DNA from: Paramacrobiotus metropolitanus
Taxonomy: Eukaryota; Tardigrada; Eutardigrada; Parachela; Macrobiotidae
Direction: 5' to 3'
Length of the DNA: 64,000 nt
Assembly (NCBI RefSeq): GCF_019649055.1
Contig: NW_026570227.1
Location: forward strand, 186,001-250,000
The notes below the pieces were generated by a model. That model was not told the origin of the DNA. It searched no databases and worked only from the letters and a program-made list of their open reading frames with translations. Position 1 is the first letter of the stretch, and the number at the start of each line of letters is the position of its first letter. Both the position numbers and the translations under genes were made by a program. Below, one piece after another: positions 43,501 through 57,600 of this stretch.

Positions 43501-46500
43501 TTGCAGGCCCTGGGAAGCGCGTACTTTGCTCACCAGTCGCTGCGCACGGTGCAGCTGTGGGACTACGCCGGTAAGAAATTGATTTTTAATTGGAATATTC
43601 TCCGCTGATTTTGTTGCACAGTTTTTCATATTAAACATTCAGAACAATGTACATCCGAAAAAAGGGACAATTGCTTGAAAATATTTTTTTTAGCGGTTTC
43701 TATGCTTAATCGCTTTCTAAAATCTCTGTTAATTTGTTTGGTTTTTTTTAGATTTAGAAAATATTTCTGCGAAAAGGAAGAAAAGATTAATTTTGCGTTC
43801 CCGTATGTTGTGTTATAAAATTAGTTTTTAAATTAATGTCCGTTATCGTTTGGGCATTTTTTAAACTCAATAAATATTTTCGAGAAAGGAAAAAAATACT
43901 AATTTTACGCTGTCATCTACGGTGTTTTTGAATTGATTTTTAAAATCTCCCTTCGATTTTGTTTGGTTTTTTTTTTTAAATTCCGAAATATTTCCAATAA
44001 AAAGAAAAAAACATTAATTTTACTTTTCCGTCTACGGTGTTTTCTAAGTGGTTTTTAAAATTGATGTCCGTTATTTATTTGGGATTTTTTAAAATTCAGG
44101 AAATACTTCCGAGACGAGAGAAATTATTTTTAAAAATTTCCGTCCGGATTTTTAAATGGGTTTTTTTGTAATGCGCGACTAAATCCATTTATCGCCTGAC
44201 TGCTGCCGGTGCAGCTGCGCGTGTGATTGACGACGTCTGCGTTTTGCAGTCGGGGATTACGTGGACGTCGTGGGGCGGGATGTAAGTATAATCCGGGATT
44301 GTATAGAGAAATGCCCCGGATCGCCGGGATACAATCATACAAACCGGCCATTATCCGCTTGGCTGATCCTGTTTGCAGATGATCCTCTTCGCGCCCGATG
44401 AACCGGCGCCCCCGCAGCACACATCCATCCACAAGGTCCGCTTCCCCATCGACCACCATCCGCTGGTGAGTACTTCCCGCCGTGTAATCGCTCTTCCCGG
44501 GGATTTGCGAGACAATTGACGGCCTTGACGTAGTGTAAGAGATTCCGCATATTCTCCATCTGATTTATGAATTTTATTTTTATTTTAATAATCGGTTACA
44601 ATTTTTTAAATAATAAAATACAGTTCAAGAAAAAATAACGTATTTGTGAGACAACGGCGTTTTATCAGTTATTTCTTACATCAGACTTCAACCGAGCCAA
44701 TGAACTTGCAGTGTCTTCAGTGTGGCCGTTACACTACAAAACTCCTGTACCTTTACAAAAGCGTGTTCACTCGATAATGCGTTTAATTTTTTTTATTTTT
44801 AAAGATATTCGAAAAATCCATTCGGAAAATAAAAATAAAAATATATTCGGAATATATTAAAACAATATTCAGAAAATTTTAACAAGTCGTTGTAGGACTT
44901 TCAGTATTCATTCCAAACGGTCTAAAATGTCAGCTCTAACGATATTTTGTAAAACAAATTTTTTTTTTTGCTTGATTTGTTTATTTTTTTCAGTGCAGTA
45001 GTGGTCGAATGTCAACGATGGGATAATAATAGTTAATAATTCTACAGTGAAAGACCTCCCGTTTATATAATTGCATGTTGGCTGCCTTGTCCGTGCGTTA
45101 TCTATCATGTCGAAAACTGGTAAAAGCACGTCAGAGGCGCGGTAATTCACTGTAAACAGTTAACAATTACATTGTCCCTCCCTTCCGCCGGTTTCCGCCG
45201 GTGCCTGTGAGCTATGCACGCTGATTGCGTATTTCGCCGGTGTAATCATCGCCAGCCACTATCGCTGGCCGTTTTCGCCGGGAGATGTGGTGAAAATGCC
45301 TCCTTGAGATAGCGCTTGGCGTGACCGTGACAATAGTTGCGCTCGTGTGTGTGCGTGATATTTTGGCTGTTTTCTGCGCAGGCCAAAGGCAGTCGCAAGG
45401 GCTTCACGCGCACCCGCTGGCGGATTAACGGGACGCCGATGGATCTGGTCAATATCCATTTATTCTACGACGAGGACAATCTAGTCGCAATGGAAACGGT
45501 ACGCAAAATGGATAAGAAAATTACTGGGAAAAAAATTACCCGATTTTATTTAGCCGGTCACCTTTCACACGAACAGGGAATATTTATTATTCCGTTTAAT
45601 TTAGATGTACAAAATATTTTTCCCATTAAGCCTGCTTGTATTTTAATTTCTATTCGGTTGCTTCTAATTTTATCTATTTAGTTTCCATTAATTGCGTTTC
45701 TTATGAGACGATGTTTATTTAAGCACTGTTGTTTGATTTTTAGGAGTTGTTAGTATTTTTAAAAATTTGTTTGAGCATTTTTGTTTAGAAATTCTTTTCC
45801 TTAACTCCGGTAAAACTTTTTTTTATGAGAAGTATATTTTATTTGATTTTTGTCTGTTGTTTTTGTAAACGTGTTCCTGTAATTTGGATTCATTTTTAGG
45901 AAAATTTCGACTGAGAGTACTCGTATAGTTATTTCAATGTGTCGAATCGAAATTGATTTAATGAAGCAATTGATGTTATAAATTTATTTACAAGTTCTTT
46001 TCAGTTTTTCAAAATATTTACAAGAAAAGAAGAAACACTGATAAATGCCGTTCAGCGTTTTGGAATCATTTTGCCGTGTGTACAATGTAAATTCAGGATT
46101 TTGCATGCCCGATCGATTAATTGCATCGTTATCCGGGGCTGTTGTATTGGACGCCAGCTAACATTGCGACATTCAATTGAATTTACCAAGGAAATGGCAA
46201 CATTTGGCTGAGCGTTGTTGTGCAATATTTGCAGAGCCCGTCGCAGTACACGGACGCGCGCGCCTGGGGCCTGCGCCACTGTATAGACTCGTAAGTGCTG
46301 CCTCTCATTTTCCCTCTCTTCCCCGCTTGTTCCCGATAATGGTGGGATTACTCGTGGTTGTATCACGCAGATTCCAAGCGGATGGGCCGGCCGGCGTGCC
46401 CTTCTTCATCTTCGGTGATTTCAACTTCCGGCTGGACGTCCACGATGTCGTGAAGGTGGGCCGACATTAAACATGATGGATCGAGGAATTAAAAGCTGAT

Positions 46501-49005
46501 TTAATTCAGCCACAGTTGACAAAAGGATCACGCAGCTGTAATCCATTTTCCTAATAAATTAGCCTGTTATTCCTGTAATTTAAAATTTTTAAATTACAAA
46601 CAACGAGTGAAATGATCATGCTGTTTTTATTATTTATTTACCAGATTAAATTGTCCATAATTCCTGTAATTTAAAAAATTGAAATTTAAAAATAATATTT
46701 TCAACGATCAAGCAGGTCTTTTTTTGACGTCCGCATACCGGCATTCAGTCAATTCGGGAACTTAATTTGGAATTAATTAGGTGCGCGAACGCGCGATTTT
46801 TATTGTTTTTATACTGACATAGGCGTTTGACAATTTCCATAATTTAATCTTCGGAAATTATAGCTTTAAGCGAACAGTTTCTGTAAAATTAGATACTAAA
46901 TAATTTCTGTCATTTAATTTCGAAAAAAAACACGCGATCGCGGCCGTTGTACATGTTTCAATAGGCAGTGAATAATTTCCGTAATTAAATCTTGAATAAA
47001 AAATCCATTGCGGATGTTGTATTCGGTATTTTATTATTCAGAAATGATGTAAATAATTCCTTAATTTTAATGGTAAATTGAATTGGACGAAAATGGTAAT
47101 GCAGTGCGTGTGTGTGCAGAAGCTGACGGAGAACGGGATCCGGCAGGATGTGCTGGTCAACGGCGTCGACCCGGCCGACACGACGCCGCCGCGCGCCCGC
47201 GTCTGCTTCGTGGAGAACGACGATCTGAACAAGGTGCGCCGGAATAAATCATGAATCAGCCGCTCTGTGCGTGACAATGCCGGGATTTTTGTAATTTTAT
47301 CGGCAGTTGATCCTGACCATCGAGAAGAAGACCTTCGATCATCATGACAAGCACGACTACGTCTTTCAAGTCGACAACGGCAAATGGGTGCGCTCAATCA
47401 ACACAACACTTTGTTTTTCCGAAGGGCGCGTTTGTTTAGCGGTTGAAGCACGCTCTGTTTGTAGTTGCGCAATTTCGACCATGAGCTGACGGATTTCGGG
47501 CCGGAGCTGACCGAGATGGAGATTAACTTCCCGCCCAGGTGACCGGTCGTTTTTTCAATTTTTTAAACATTATTTCGTATTATTTTTTAATTTTTTGGGC
47601 ATTTATGTAATATTTGCTGCGGTATTTTATTCTGCATTATTTTATTGGACAGTTTAGTGACGGTTTATTTTTCGCTTGTTCAATTATTCATTAAATATTT
47701 TTTAAATTATTTACTAAACAAGTGATTGACAATTTCCGAATTACGTTTGTAATTATTTTTGGATATTTATTTCTTCGACAGTTTATTGATAATTTTTTCG
47801 GCGTGTATTCTTATTGTTTATGGAATTTTTATTTGTAAATTATTTACTGGATGATTTCTGGATGATCGCTTTAAAAATATTTTCAAAAACATTTATTGGT
47901 CGTTTATTTTTAGAATATTTATTGAAAAATGTCTGGCAGATTTATTTTGCATTTTTATTAATATTTTTCGCGGCCGATTGATCAGGAAATTGAAGATAAA
48001 TGAGTTCATTTTTACGATATTTATTGAAAAATGTCTGGAAGATTGATTTTTCATTATTACTAATATTTTTCACGGCCGATTGACCAGCAAATTGATCATT
48101 AAAAAGTGGAAGATAAATGAGTTTACTTTTACAATATTTATTGAAAAATGTCTGGGAGATTTATTTTGCAATATTATTAATATTTTCCGCGGCCGATTGA
48201 CCAGCAAATTGATCACTAAAAAGTTGAAGATAAATGAGTTTATTTTTGCAAAATTTATTGAAAAATGTCTGGGAGATTTATTTTGCATTATTAGTAATAT
48301 TTCTCGCGGCCCGTTGATTAGCAAATTGATCATTAAAAAATGAAGAGAAATAAATGAAAAATCTGTGGACAGTTATCCGTACGAAGAGGACATGGATCGG
48401 GGTAAATTCTACATGAAAACACGCTGTCCGGCCTGGTGCGACCGCATCGTCATGAACGCCGCCGGGCGGCACTTGCTGGCCACGCATCACGCCGCCGTCG
48501 TCCGTCCCGAGTACGATCTGATCGGCGCCTCCGTCTGCATGGGCGACCACAAGGTACTCGCGCTTGGAATCTTCCTTTTGACGTTGACTAATTTCAGAAA
48601 ATATTTTTGAGATGATTTTTCTACTGATTTTATTTTTCGTACGAATTTTACGTGATAGTTCGCAGAATTAAATGCCGATTAATGGCTGAAGGATGGTCGT
48701 AGTGCAGGGGCATACACCGTAAAATGCCACACCAAGAAGAAGGGAATTAACCAGTGTATTATGCGCCGCTGGAGCGGCTAAAATAATTCCGCGGCGCAAA
48801 TAAAAACCGCCCAATTTTCTGGTTTGAATTTTGAAATTTTTAAAACATTGCTTTGACTGCCTCGTCAGCTGAGATTGACTGATTGCCTTTGCACGCGTGT
48901 GATGCATGCCAGTGTGTGTGTGTGTCTCCCTATTTTTGCCCCAATTTACAGCCAGTTCGCTGGAACATCGCGGGAATTTTTCTGCAGGTTTCGGATGGGA
49001 AATAA
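40596..49005 (+). CDS. INPP5A: Inositol polyphosphate 5-phosphatase, type I (INPP5A-like)
   Basis: Fifteen exons: 40596-40667, 41933-41974, 42483-42586, 42658-42745, 43507-43570, 44250-44281, 44379-44465, 45382-45498, 46235-46290, 46371-46455, 47120-47233, 47307-47387, 47465-47538, 48373-48553, 48952-49005. They join in phase to 416 residues, close to the usual size (about 410). The enzyme removes the 5-phosphate of Ins(1,4,5)P3 and Ins(1,3,4,5)P4, ending calcium signals. Family motifs: TANVG (15-19), HCQE with catalytic Glu54, FTRTRW (171-176), VNIHL (186-190), GDFNFRLD (236-243), CPAWCDRI (357-364) and GDHKPV with His398. The vertebrate enzyme ends in a CaaX prenylation box. Here the last exon is 17 codons ending DGK, with no CaaX, so membrane attachment may differ or another last exon may exist. 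Converges on the PiT gene. Confidence 0.93.
47895..48355. repeat. About 126-bp tandem repeat in INPP5A intron 13
   Basis: Three to four units with TATTGAAAAATGTCTGG, GGCCGATTGACCAGC and AAATTGATCATTAAAAA. The last ends just before the acceptor of exon 14. The units keep frames open on both strands, which produces spurious ORFs. Confidence 0.85.
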
Positions 49006-49014
49006 TCGGTGTCT

Positions 49015-49210
49015 GGAATTTTTGGGATTTTATTGGAAATTTTATTTGGAATTTCTGGAATTTTATTTGGAATTTCTGGGAATTTTATCTGGAATTTCTG
49101 GAATTTTATTGGGAATTTCTGGGAATTTTATTTGGAATTTCTGGGAATTTTATTTGGAATTTCTGGAATTTTATTTGGAATTTCTGGGAATTTTGGAATT
49201 TTATTGTCGA
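49015..49210. repeat. 22-24 bp minisatellite in INPP5A 3' UTR
   Basis: Units of TTTATTTGGAATTTCTGGAA(TT), variant TTCTGGGAATT, repeated about eight times directly after the stop codon at 49003-49005. All three plus-strand frames remain open because the unit contains no stop in any frame; none is likely to be translated. Confidence 0.85.
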
Positions 49211-49734
49211 TTTTTGGCAATTTTTTTGGGGAAGAAATGGATCTCTTGGGATGTGCTTCCAGAATATTTCTTCCGTGGACGGAAATTAATTAATTGATGA
49301 ACCGACGTGTCTTCCCCGCTGTGTGCGATAATCTTGCCTTAACCGTTGTTTTTTTGTGCCGTGCGTGTGGAGACGATGGTGGACGGGAGGATTTTGAGGA
49401 TTTTAGCCGTTTTAGAGAAAGATGTTGTTTTTATTTTCCGGAAGAATTTTTATTTATTATCCGTCGTCCGTCTGTGTTGTTATAAGAATTAATAGGGTCG
49501 CATTGGTGCATGTTTTAATGGGAAAAGGGCTCGTCATCGCATTTTCCGCGTCTTGTGCAAATTAATTCCGCGAGAAATTGTTCAGACTTTGGCAGCGAGA
49601 ATTTTAACTTTTAATTCGTCCGGATTTTGTGTCGGTTTTGAAGACAGAAGTTGACAGTATCGATTATATTGAAATTTGAAAATAAAAAAGATTCAAAAAA
49701 TTGACTCACTGAAAGAACGATTATATTAAAAAAA

Positions 49735-49915
49735 TTAAAAAATTGTCCCACTGAAAAAATAAAAAAAATTGTGATTAAAAATTGTCCCACTGAAAAAATA
49801 AAAAAAAATTGTGATTAAAAATTGTCCCACTGAAAAAATAAAAAAAAATTTGATTAAAAATTGTCTCACTGAAAAAATAAAAAAATTTGTAATTAAAAAT
49901 TGTCCCACTGAAACG
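49735..49915. repeat. About 40-bp tandem repeat
   Basis: Five units of AAATTGTCCCACTGAAAAAA followed by A-rich spacer and TTGTGATTAA. Lies between the converging INPP5A and PiT genes. Confidence 0.8.
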
Positions 49916-50119
49916 GCAGCAAAACGGCGACCGCTAAAATCAAATATCAAGTGTGCTAAAGAAAGTATTTTTTCCATATTTGTGGCTGCATGAAAAATTA
50001 AAGAACTGGTTTGTGAGAAAAAAACATTTTTCGTGCGTATAAAATTGAAATAATTAAATACAGAATTTCAGGAGAAATTTGGTTTTAGCGTGTAAAAAAA
50101 TTGATAGAAATAAACACAA

Positions 50120-51600
50120 AAAGCGGGATAAAAATTCATCAAGAGGTAGGAAAATGAAAAAATAACTGTGAAAGTGATGAAAAAGTAATTGCATGGTTTA
50201 TTACGTTGCTACAATTATATTTGAGCATATACTGCGGAATCAGACTCCATCGTACCATTGGAGAATGGAGACCAACTGCTGCTGCCATTCCTCTACGATT
50301 TCTCGCATTTTTCATTAAGTGACAAACTGCTGCATTTTGTTCGTGTTTGATCCGCACAGCAGATGCGACAACCAATGGCCATTAATTCTGATCTGAAAAT
50401 TATCAGCTCATGCGATACGGATTACAAAGAAGCACAACTGCAAAATGGTCAAATTAAGCATAAAAGTGATTAAGTGTTGAAATATAGGAAGAACGAAATA
50501 CGTAATTCAAGAAAGTGTATTGAGAAAAATCAGTACGAAAAAAATAGGAAAAGCGTGAAAAAAATTCGTTGAGTGGGTACGAAAAAGAAAAAAGGGAATT
50601 AAGCGCGATAAAAAAATTTATATTATACGAGTAGATTTATTATGTTAATACATTATTCTTGAGCATTTACGAAATTGCCGGAAGATTTGTTCGATGCCAC
50701 TACTCTATGATTTCTCGTAATTTTTATTTAATGATAAATTGTTGCATTTTCATCCTGTTTGATCAGCAGAAGAAATCTCCATAAATTCCGGTCAGAAAAA
50801 TCCATCAGCTCACCCGATACGCATTACAAATAATTGCCATTGCAAAACTGTCAGTTTGACAGAAAACCGCGTCGGTTCGTGAAGAAACAGCTCCCAACAC
50901 CATTGCAACCAACCAGCCAAGAAAAACAGCTAGTTAGCCGATATTTTACCGGAGCGAACGTAATTTTTTCGTGTACAGTATTTAGAAATAATTAAAGAAC
51001 ACTAAACTCCTAAAAAATATTCTTTTGCATAGAAAATAAGAATAAACATTAAAGTGATTAAGTGTAAAATAAAAATAAGTAAATACAGAATTCAAGAAAA
51101 AGGACTTAAACCTAAAAATCAATATGAAAAAAATAAGAAAAGCGAGAAAAAAGTCGTTAAGTGGTTACGAAAAATAAAAAATGGGAATTAAGCGGGATAA
51201 AAAAATATATTGTGTGATTTATTACGTTAATTACATTATTCCTGAGCATTCCCAGCATTTTCGAGTTTACCGACATTGCTGCTCGATGCCACTGCTCTAC
51301 GATTTTTCGCAATTTTTATTTAGTGATAATTGCTGCATTTTCTTCGTGTTTGATCAGTACAACAAATCTGCATAAATTCCGGTCAGAAAAATCAGCCAGC
51401 TCACCCGATACGGATTACAAATACAGCGCCATCAAAATGGTCAATGTGGCCGCCAGAAAACAGCGTCAGTTAGCGAAGAAACAGTCCCCCACACCGCTCA
51501 AACCAACCAGTCAACAAAAAGCCAAAAACAGCCACTTCTGCTGTTTATTGTACCGGAGCGGACGCGCGACTAGCCGGGTCAGTTTATAGGAACATCGGGC
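50120..51600. repeat. Triplicated segment of about 450-500 bp between the converging genes
   Basis: Three diverged copies (about 50120-50530, 50540-51060, 51070-51600) share, in order, TTATTACGTTAAT, CCTGAGCATT, CGATGCCACT, GATTTCTCG, TCAGCTCACCCGATACG and GATTACAAA. The third copy ends in a 45-codon basic stretch (VAARKQRQLAKKQ, then SHFCCLLY) that overlaps the 3' UTR of the minus-strand gene. The second copy has a decayed version. Plus-strand TTTATT at 51544 would give AATAAA for the PiT gene. Confidence 0.65.
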
Positions 51601-51699
51601 AACACGGTTAACAAACAGCAGCGTACACCGCACAAAAATAAATCAGCACTTTGGTGGTGAAATAAACAAGAAAAAGCACGGGGATCAGCGTGTCCGGTC

Positions 51700-54600
51700 T
51701 CAGTCGAGGATGCTCAGGATGGCCATGGCCGCCGCGCTCACCCCCACCGTCACCGGTAGCGTCACGAACCCTGCTCACAAAAAATACCAAATAATTAATT
51801 AATGTGCCAACTATCCATTTTTTTTATTCAAAAAAAGTAAATATTGCGCCGCTAATTAAGTTTACTATGAATTATCATGGCACCACTGAATTATGTCTTC
51901 TTAATTTAAATTAACAAAATCAAAAAGCCAGTAATGAATGTTTTATTGCTTTGTTCCTTCACGTTCTAAAACCAACATTATGGCACCATTTAATCATTTT
52001 TCCCATATAAAATTACAGCACCAATAAATTATTTCTTATTAATTTAAAGGAAGAAATTGAGAACACCGTTAATCTGTTTTTTATGGTTTTTATATTATTT
52101 GTATTGATTTCGCTGGTTAATTTGTTAGATTGACTAAAAACAAAAATAATCAAAATTATTGCACTCGAACCATTTTCCTATCAAATTCAATTATTACGTC
52201 CGTTAATTGTTATTCATCCGTTTTATATAATTTTTGACTGATAGAAAAATTAGCTGCTCAATGGGTACGGGGAACAATGTGACGTACATCCGAAAATGAT
52301 GGTGCGGAAGAGACGGAAGTTGACCTGGCTGGAGCTGCGCAGCCATCCTGCGAAAACGCGGTGAATGTCAGAATAAATTGCGATTAAATGCAGAGAACCT
52401 TATTAATAATGATTAATAAATTTTTTGATGAAATAAATGCTATTTAAATGAGGGTATAAAAATAAATGCTATTTTTATTCACTAACCGACGGAGACGACG
52501 CTGCCGACGATGCAGTGCGTCGTGCTGATGGGCAGGCCGATCTTGCTGGCCACCAGCACCGTGCACGCCGTGCCCAGACCGATGCAGAACCCGCTGCAAC
52601 ACAACAACAACATCATTTAAAAAGAAACCGAAAAAAAAATAAAAAACAAATTCCAATTGAAGTTCATTTATTATGGGAATAATCGTGGATTAAATTCATA
52701 TTTAAACGGGAATAAATACAAATTTTAATTACAATCATTCAATTCCCATATGGGCGGAATTTAACAGCGAAAAATTCCAATCGAATTCATTTAACAATCA
52801 ATTACTAGGGAGACAATTTTATGGATTAAATCCCTTAGCTAAATCACAAAAACCACATTTAAACTGGAATAATTACAAATTAAATCTTCAATTAAAAGAC
52901 AACAGCTATAAATTCATTGAAATTAATTCCTGTGAATAGTTTCCGTAAATATGAATCGTTCAAAAATGACTTGCCTGCTGGGGATGACGGGCGTGAGATT
53001 GGTGCCGACGGTCTCGATGACCTTTCGGCCCAGGACGCTGAGGCCGACGGAGATGCCGAAGCCGCCGAATAATAACAGCCAGAAGGGCGTCGACGAGGAG
53101 CCCGTCTCGGGGATGCTGCCCGTCGAGTACAGCACCCACAGCGCGATCAACGGCCCGATGGCGTTACTGCAACACACGCGCAACACACCCCTTCTTATCA
53201 ATCTGCCACATGCACATTTATTTTCCATTTATAACGATGCATTCTGTTTCTGATTGAAATGTAATTTCCGCATGTACTATTTAAGTTTTAATGAAGTTAA
53301 ACCGCATGCCCATTCCCGTGAATACAGTGCGGTTAATTAATTGCCAATTGCAATGAAGATGGGAATAAATCCCAATTAATTGTGCTGTATTGGGATAAAT
53401 AATGACGACCATCGTGGCTGTTCAGCATCATATAAAGCACCGTACCACACGTCGTTGCCGCCGTGCGCGAAGGCCGTGAAGCCGGCCGTCAGGATCTGCA
53501 GGAAGGAGAAGATGGCGTGCACTTCCGGCGGATCTTTCACGCGGTGGAACGACTGCGTTCTCCTCCGGCCCTGTACACATTCACCCCATTAAGTGGTATT
53601 ACAGACAACTTTGCTGAATTAAAATGCAAACACAATCAGTCAAACTTTAAAATATTAAAACTTCCCGAAAATTCGGCAAATAAATAAAACAGCTTTCAGA
53701 AAAAAAACAAAAATCCCAAACAACAATAACGCTATAAAAATTCACCAGAAAATCAGGTGCAATTGAACACAAATTAGCAATAATATTTAATCACTTAATC
53801 AAATGAAAAATTAGCAATTCCGTAAAAAAATTAAAAACCAGCAAAATTTGCTGAAACAAACCCATTAAAAAATATTCGGTAAAAATAAAAAAATTCTAGC
53901 GAAATTTCTAAAAATATGTACTAGTACTATTATACAAGTATTTATTTACTTTTAATACGGACCTGTAAATTCGTAAAACTGAATTTAACTTAAGACTGAA
54001 CTAAGTTTAAATTAAAAATTTAAAAACATTAAATTAAATGCATCATAAATAAACTGAATTAAAATTTTTTTAACCGAATACAGTAACTGAATCCTAATTT
54101 AAATTTTGAAATTCAGGCTTTTTTGAAAAGTGAATTAAACTTTAAATAATACCAAATTAAATAATTCATGATTAAACTGTACCAATTTTTTTTATTAAAT
54201 TTAAATAACATCCTAATTTAAATTTTCAAATTTAGGCCAATTTCGAAAACAGGTTTCAAACACGTACCCCGGGCGCCGGGAAGCACTTCTGATCCGTCCC
54301 CTCGGCGCTCCCGCTCTGACTCTTCCGTGGGAAGAAAAACAGTTTCTTCCCCTTGGGCGTGGCGCTCCCCGGCGGGCCGACCGGCTCACTCCCCACCGGC
54401 GTCTCCACCCCGCCGTACCCCGGCCCCGAACTCAACTCCGGACTAATCCGCACCTCCCCCGCCTCCCGCTCCTTCAGCAGCGGCTCCCGCGGCCCCTCCA
54501 CCGCCACCGTCACCGTCGAATTGACGCTCAGATCGTTCCGCACACTCCCGTTGCTCCGCGCCCCACCCCCCTCCGGGGCGGCGGTCGTGTTCATCACCGG

Positions 54601-57600
54601 GACGTCCAAAAAGATCCCGGCGTCGTGTTCGTCGTGATGCTCGGCGACGGACGGGAGACTGGGCTCCTCGGCGGTCTTGGGGAGGACCGCCTGGCTCGCG
54701 GTCCTGGACACGCCCCCGAATCCCGCTAATCCCGTCATGCTGGTGCTGGCCGACATGGTCTGGCGGCGGTAGATCTTCCCGAGGAACCCCCCGGGTGTCC
54801 CGGTGGAGAAATCGCGGCGCTGCTTCTTCCCCACGGGGCGCATGTCGAAGACGGAGCTGGCGCGCGAGGGGTTCATGGAGGCGAAGGTGGACTGCGGGAG
54901 GTCGTCGGTGCCGGTGCCCATGGCCACGCCGTTCAACTCTTGCTGGAGCTGGATGGTGCGTTCGAGGATCTTCTTTTTTTGCCACGGGACCACGAAGAAC
55001 CACACGCCCAGACCGGTGAGGATGGACAGCGTCGTGCAGATGATCAGGGCGCCCCACCACGGGATTCTACCGTCGAAAAAAAAATAATTCTTACTACATA
55101 TTTTTCTAAATATTTTCCATAATTATTTCAATCAATATTTTCCTAATTCTTCCTAAATATTTCTGCAGTCGGAAAATAATAATAATAATTCTCCCTAAAT
55201 AATTTCAACAAATCTTTTCAATAAATGTTTCAATAAATATTTTCCTAATTCTACCCTAAATATTTCTGCAGTCGAAAAAAAAATTTATTCTCCACAAACA
55301 TTTTCCGAAATATTTTCAATGATTATTTTCAGTAAATATTATTCAGTAAACACTTTCCTAATTCTTCCTAAATATTTCTGCAGTCAGAAAAATAATTATT
55401 CTTCCTCAACATTTTCCGAAATATTTTCAATAACTATTTTCCTAATGCTTCCTATATATTGTCATCAAATATTTTCACGGCAGCGCTCCTTGTTTCTCCC
55501 AATCATTATCAGCTGTTTCCCAGATCTCCCATTTTTTTCCGATGGAAACCGAGATTCCCGGTAATGACACCATGGTACGTTCGTCATCATATACTGGATT
55601 TTTTTCCTAAATTTTTAATTCGATTTTACAGTATTCAGTATTATGATTCAAAATACCCCATTTTACAATAATTATTTAAATTAATAAAAATGACATGTAA
55701 AGTAATTATTAAAAATCATTATTTGAGTTTCGAAAATCTTTCCCAATTTTCTGTTGGAAAAATACAACAAAATTACGCTTTAAAACGAAAGTACACTTTA
55801 AGACAGCAAGTTAACTGTTAACACAAGCAATTATCTCAGCAGCAGACTCTAGTAGCCTTTCCACTACGATTTCCTCTGTACAGCATCGCTTTAATTCAAA
55901 CTAAATTATTATTATTTCAAAATGCTTACCAATTTTCTAAAACATCCTGATGTTTTCTAATAAAAAAAAACTACTGTAAAACAAGTTTTTTAACTAATCG
56001 TCTTGATTCCGAAAGCAGAGGAACCTATCCAACAGAATGTCCATCGGCCCTTGCACTACGATTTTACCCTGCAACTGCTTGCGTTATACACGTAGAAAAT
56101 ATTCAGATGCATCAAAAACTCCATTTATTCCATAATATTCCAGAAAAAAATGCAAGAATTCCGTCAAAAAAAAAATCCAGCAAACCATACAAGAAAATAA
56201 ATCCCAGCCATGTAAATCAAAATAAAATTAAGTCAATCAAAATTCAAAAACAAAATTCTTTAAAAAATAACATGACACAAAATTTTACAAAATTCCACAC
56301 CTAAACTAACGAAAACGCGTACCATAAACTATCCGAAAAAATGAATTAAAACAAACCCTTTACAAATAAATTCATAATTCACATTATGTAGAACAAATAC
56401 AATAACAGCTATAGATGGGTTAAAAAAAATGCAGAAAATATTAGCAAGTTACCGGTCAAAGTAGAGAAGCGTGGGGCCGTCGAGGAAGATGGAGAGGCAG
56501 TTGACGAAGATGGCCAGACCGTAGAAGAGCGGCATGGCGTGCAGGGCGGGCGTCAGATGGTCCTCCTTCAACAAAATGTAGCGGCGGATCAGCAGGAAGA
56601 AGCCGGCCGACACGGCGCCGGCCAGGAACGGCGAGATGAACCAGGACGCCACGATCTTGCCCAGTTTGATCCAGTGGATGCCGCCCACGCCGCGCTTCAC
56701 CAGCGAGAAGCCCATCGTCGCGCCCACGATGCTGTGCGTCCCTACACATAACCCAATTATTCATTAATCATCCAGAAAATTCACCAATTAAAATCCATGA
56801 GAAATTCCCGTTAAAACAAACGAAAATATTCTTTCTTAAAACAAATCCGAGCAATAAAAAAAATCAGTAAAATATATCATATTAAGAAACGTTCGCCCGC
56901 TTCCCCCATTTATTTTAATACTTACCTTTTCTGAACTGAAATAAATCCAAGAAAATATTGAAAATCTATCATTTAAATTCATTCATTTTTCTAGGATTTA
57001 TTTCCAATTATTTTATTATTTTCTTGTTCACTTTTCTCGAATTTATAAAAAGTTGTTTTTCTACACCAATATAAGAAAGCATCATCCCGTTTGCCCAGTT
57101 CCCGAATTATTTTAATTTACCTTTTCTGAACTGAAATAAATCCAAGAAAAAATTGAAAATATATCATTTAAAATCATTTATTTTTCCTGGATTTATTTCA
57201 AATTATTTTATGATTTTCTGTTTACTTTTCTCGAATTTATAATGTTATTTCAAATGAATAATATGAATATGTTATTTTGGTGTTTTTACCGAGCAAATTG
57301 CTGCTGATCAACACACGAAGCTTCTAATTTTCTTCCAGTGCAGTCTTTAATTAAAATTAAAAATACGGCAATAAATCGGCGAAATCCAATGCGGCGTAAT
57401 AATTGGCATTAAAATGGATAAAATTATAAAATCGCCTATCTGTAATTATGGTAACCGGTGATGACGATGCGGTGGACGTACCGGAGACGGGGATCTTCAT
57501 GAAGGTGGCGATGAGCAGCCAGATGGCGGCCGACACCAGCGCGGCGATCTCGCCCAGCATCAGCGTCTTCTCGCTGCCGCGGTACTCGCGCAGATCGGCA

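Noticed and set aside
48070-48343. 87-codon ORFs on both strands
   Set aside because: Both arise from the roughly 126-bp tandem repeat in an INPP5A intron.
48906-49297. Three overlapping plus-strand ORFs of 94-140 codons
   Set aside because: They are products of the stop-free minisatellite after INPP5A; sequence is repetitive Phe/Trp/Glu/Leu with no domain.
51323-51589. 88-codon plus-strand ORF taken as a separate gene
   Set aside because: Only its last 45 codons look protein-like and it lies in a triplicated, otherwise non-coding segment; kept only as a possible alternative INPP5A end in the findings.
54353-55122. Several GC-rich frames opposite or beside PiT exon 4
   Set aside because: They are shadows of the large PiT loop exon; the exon frame has family motifs and phase-consistent splice sites.
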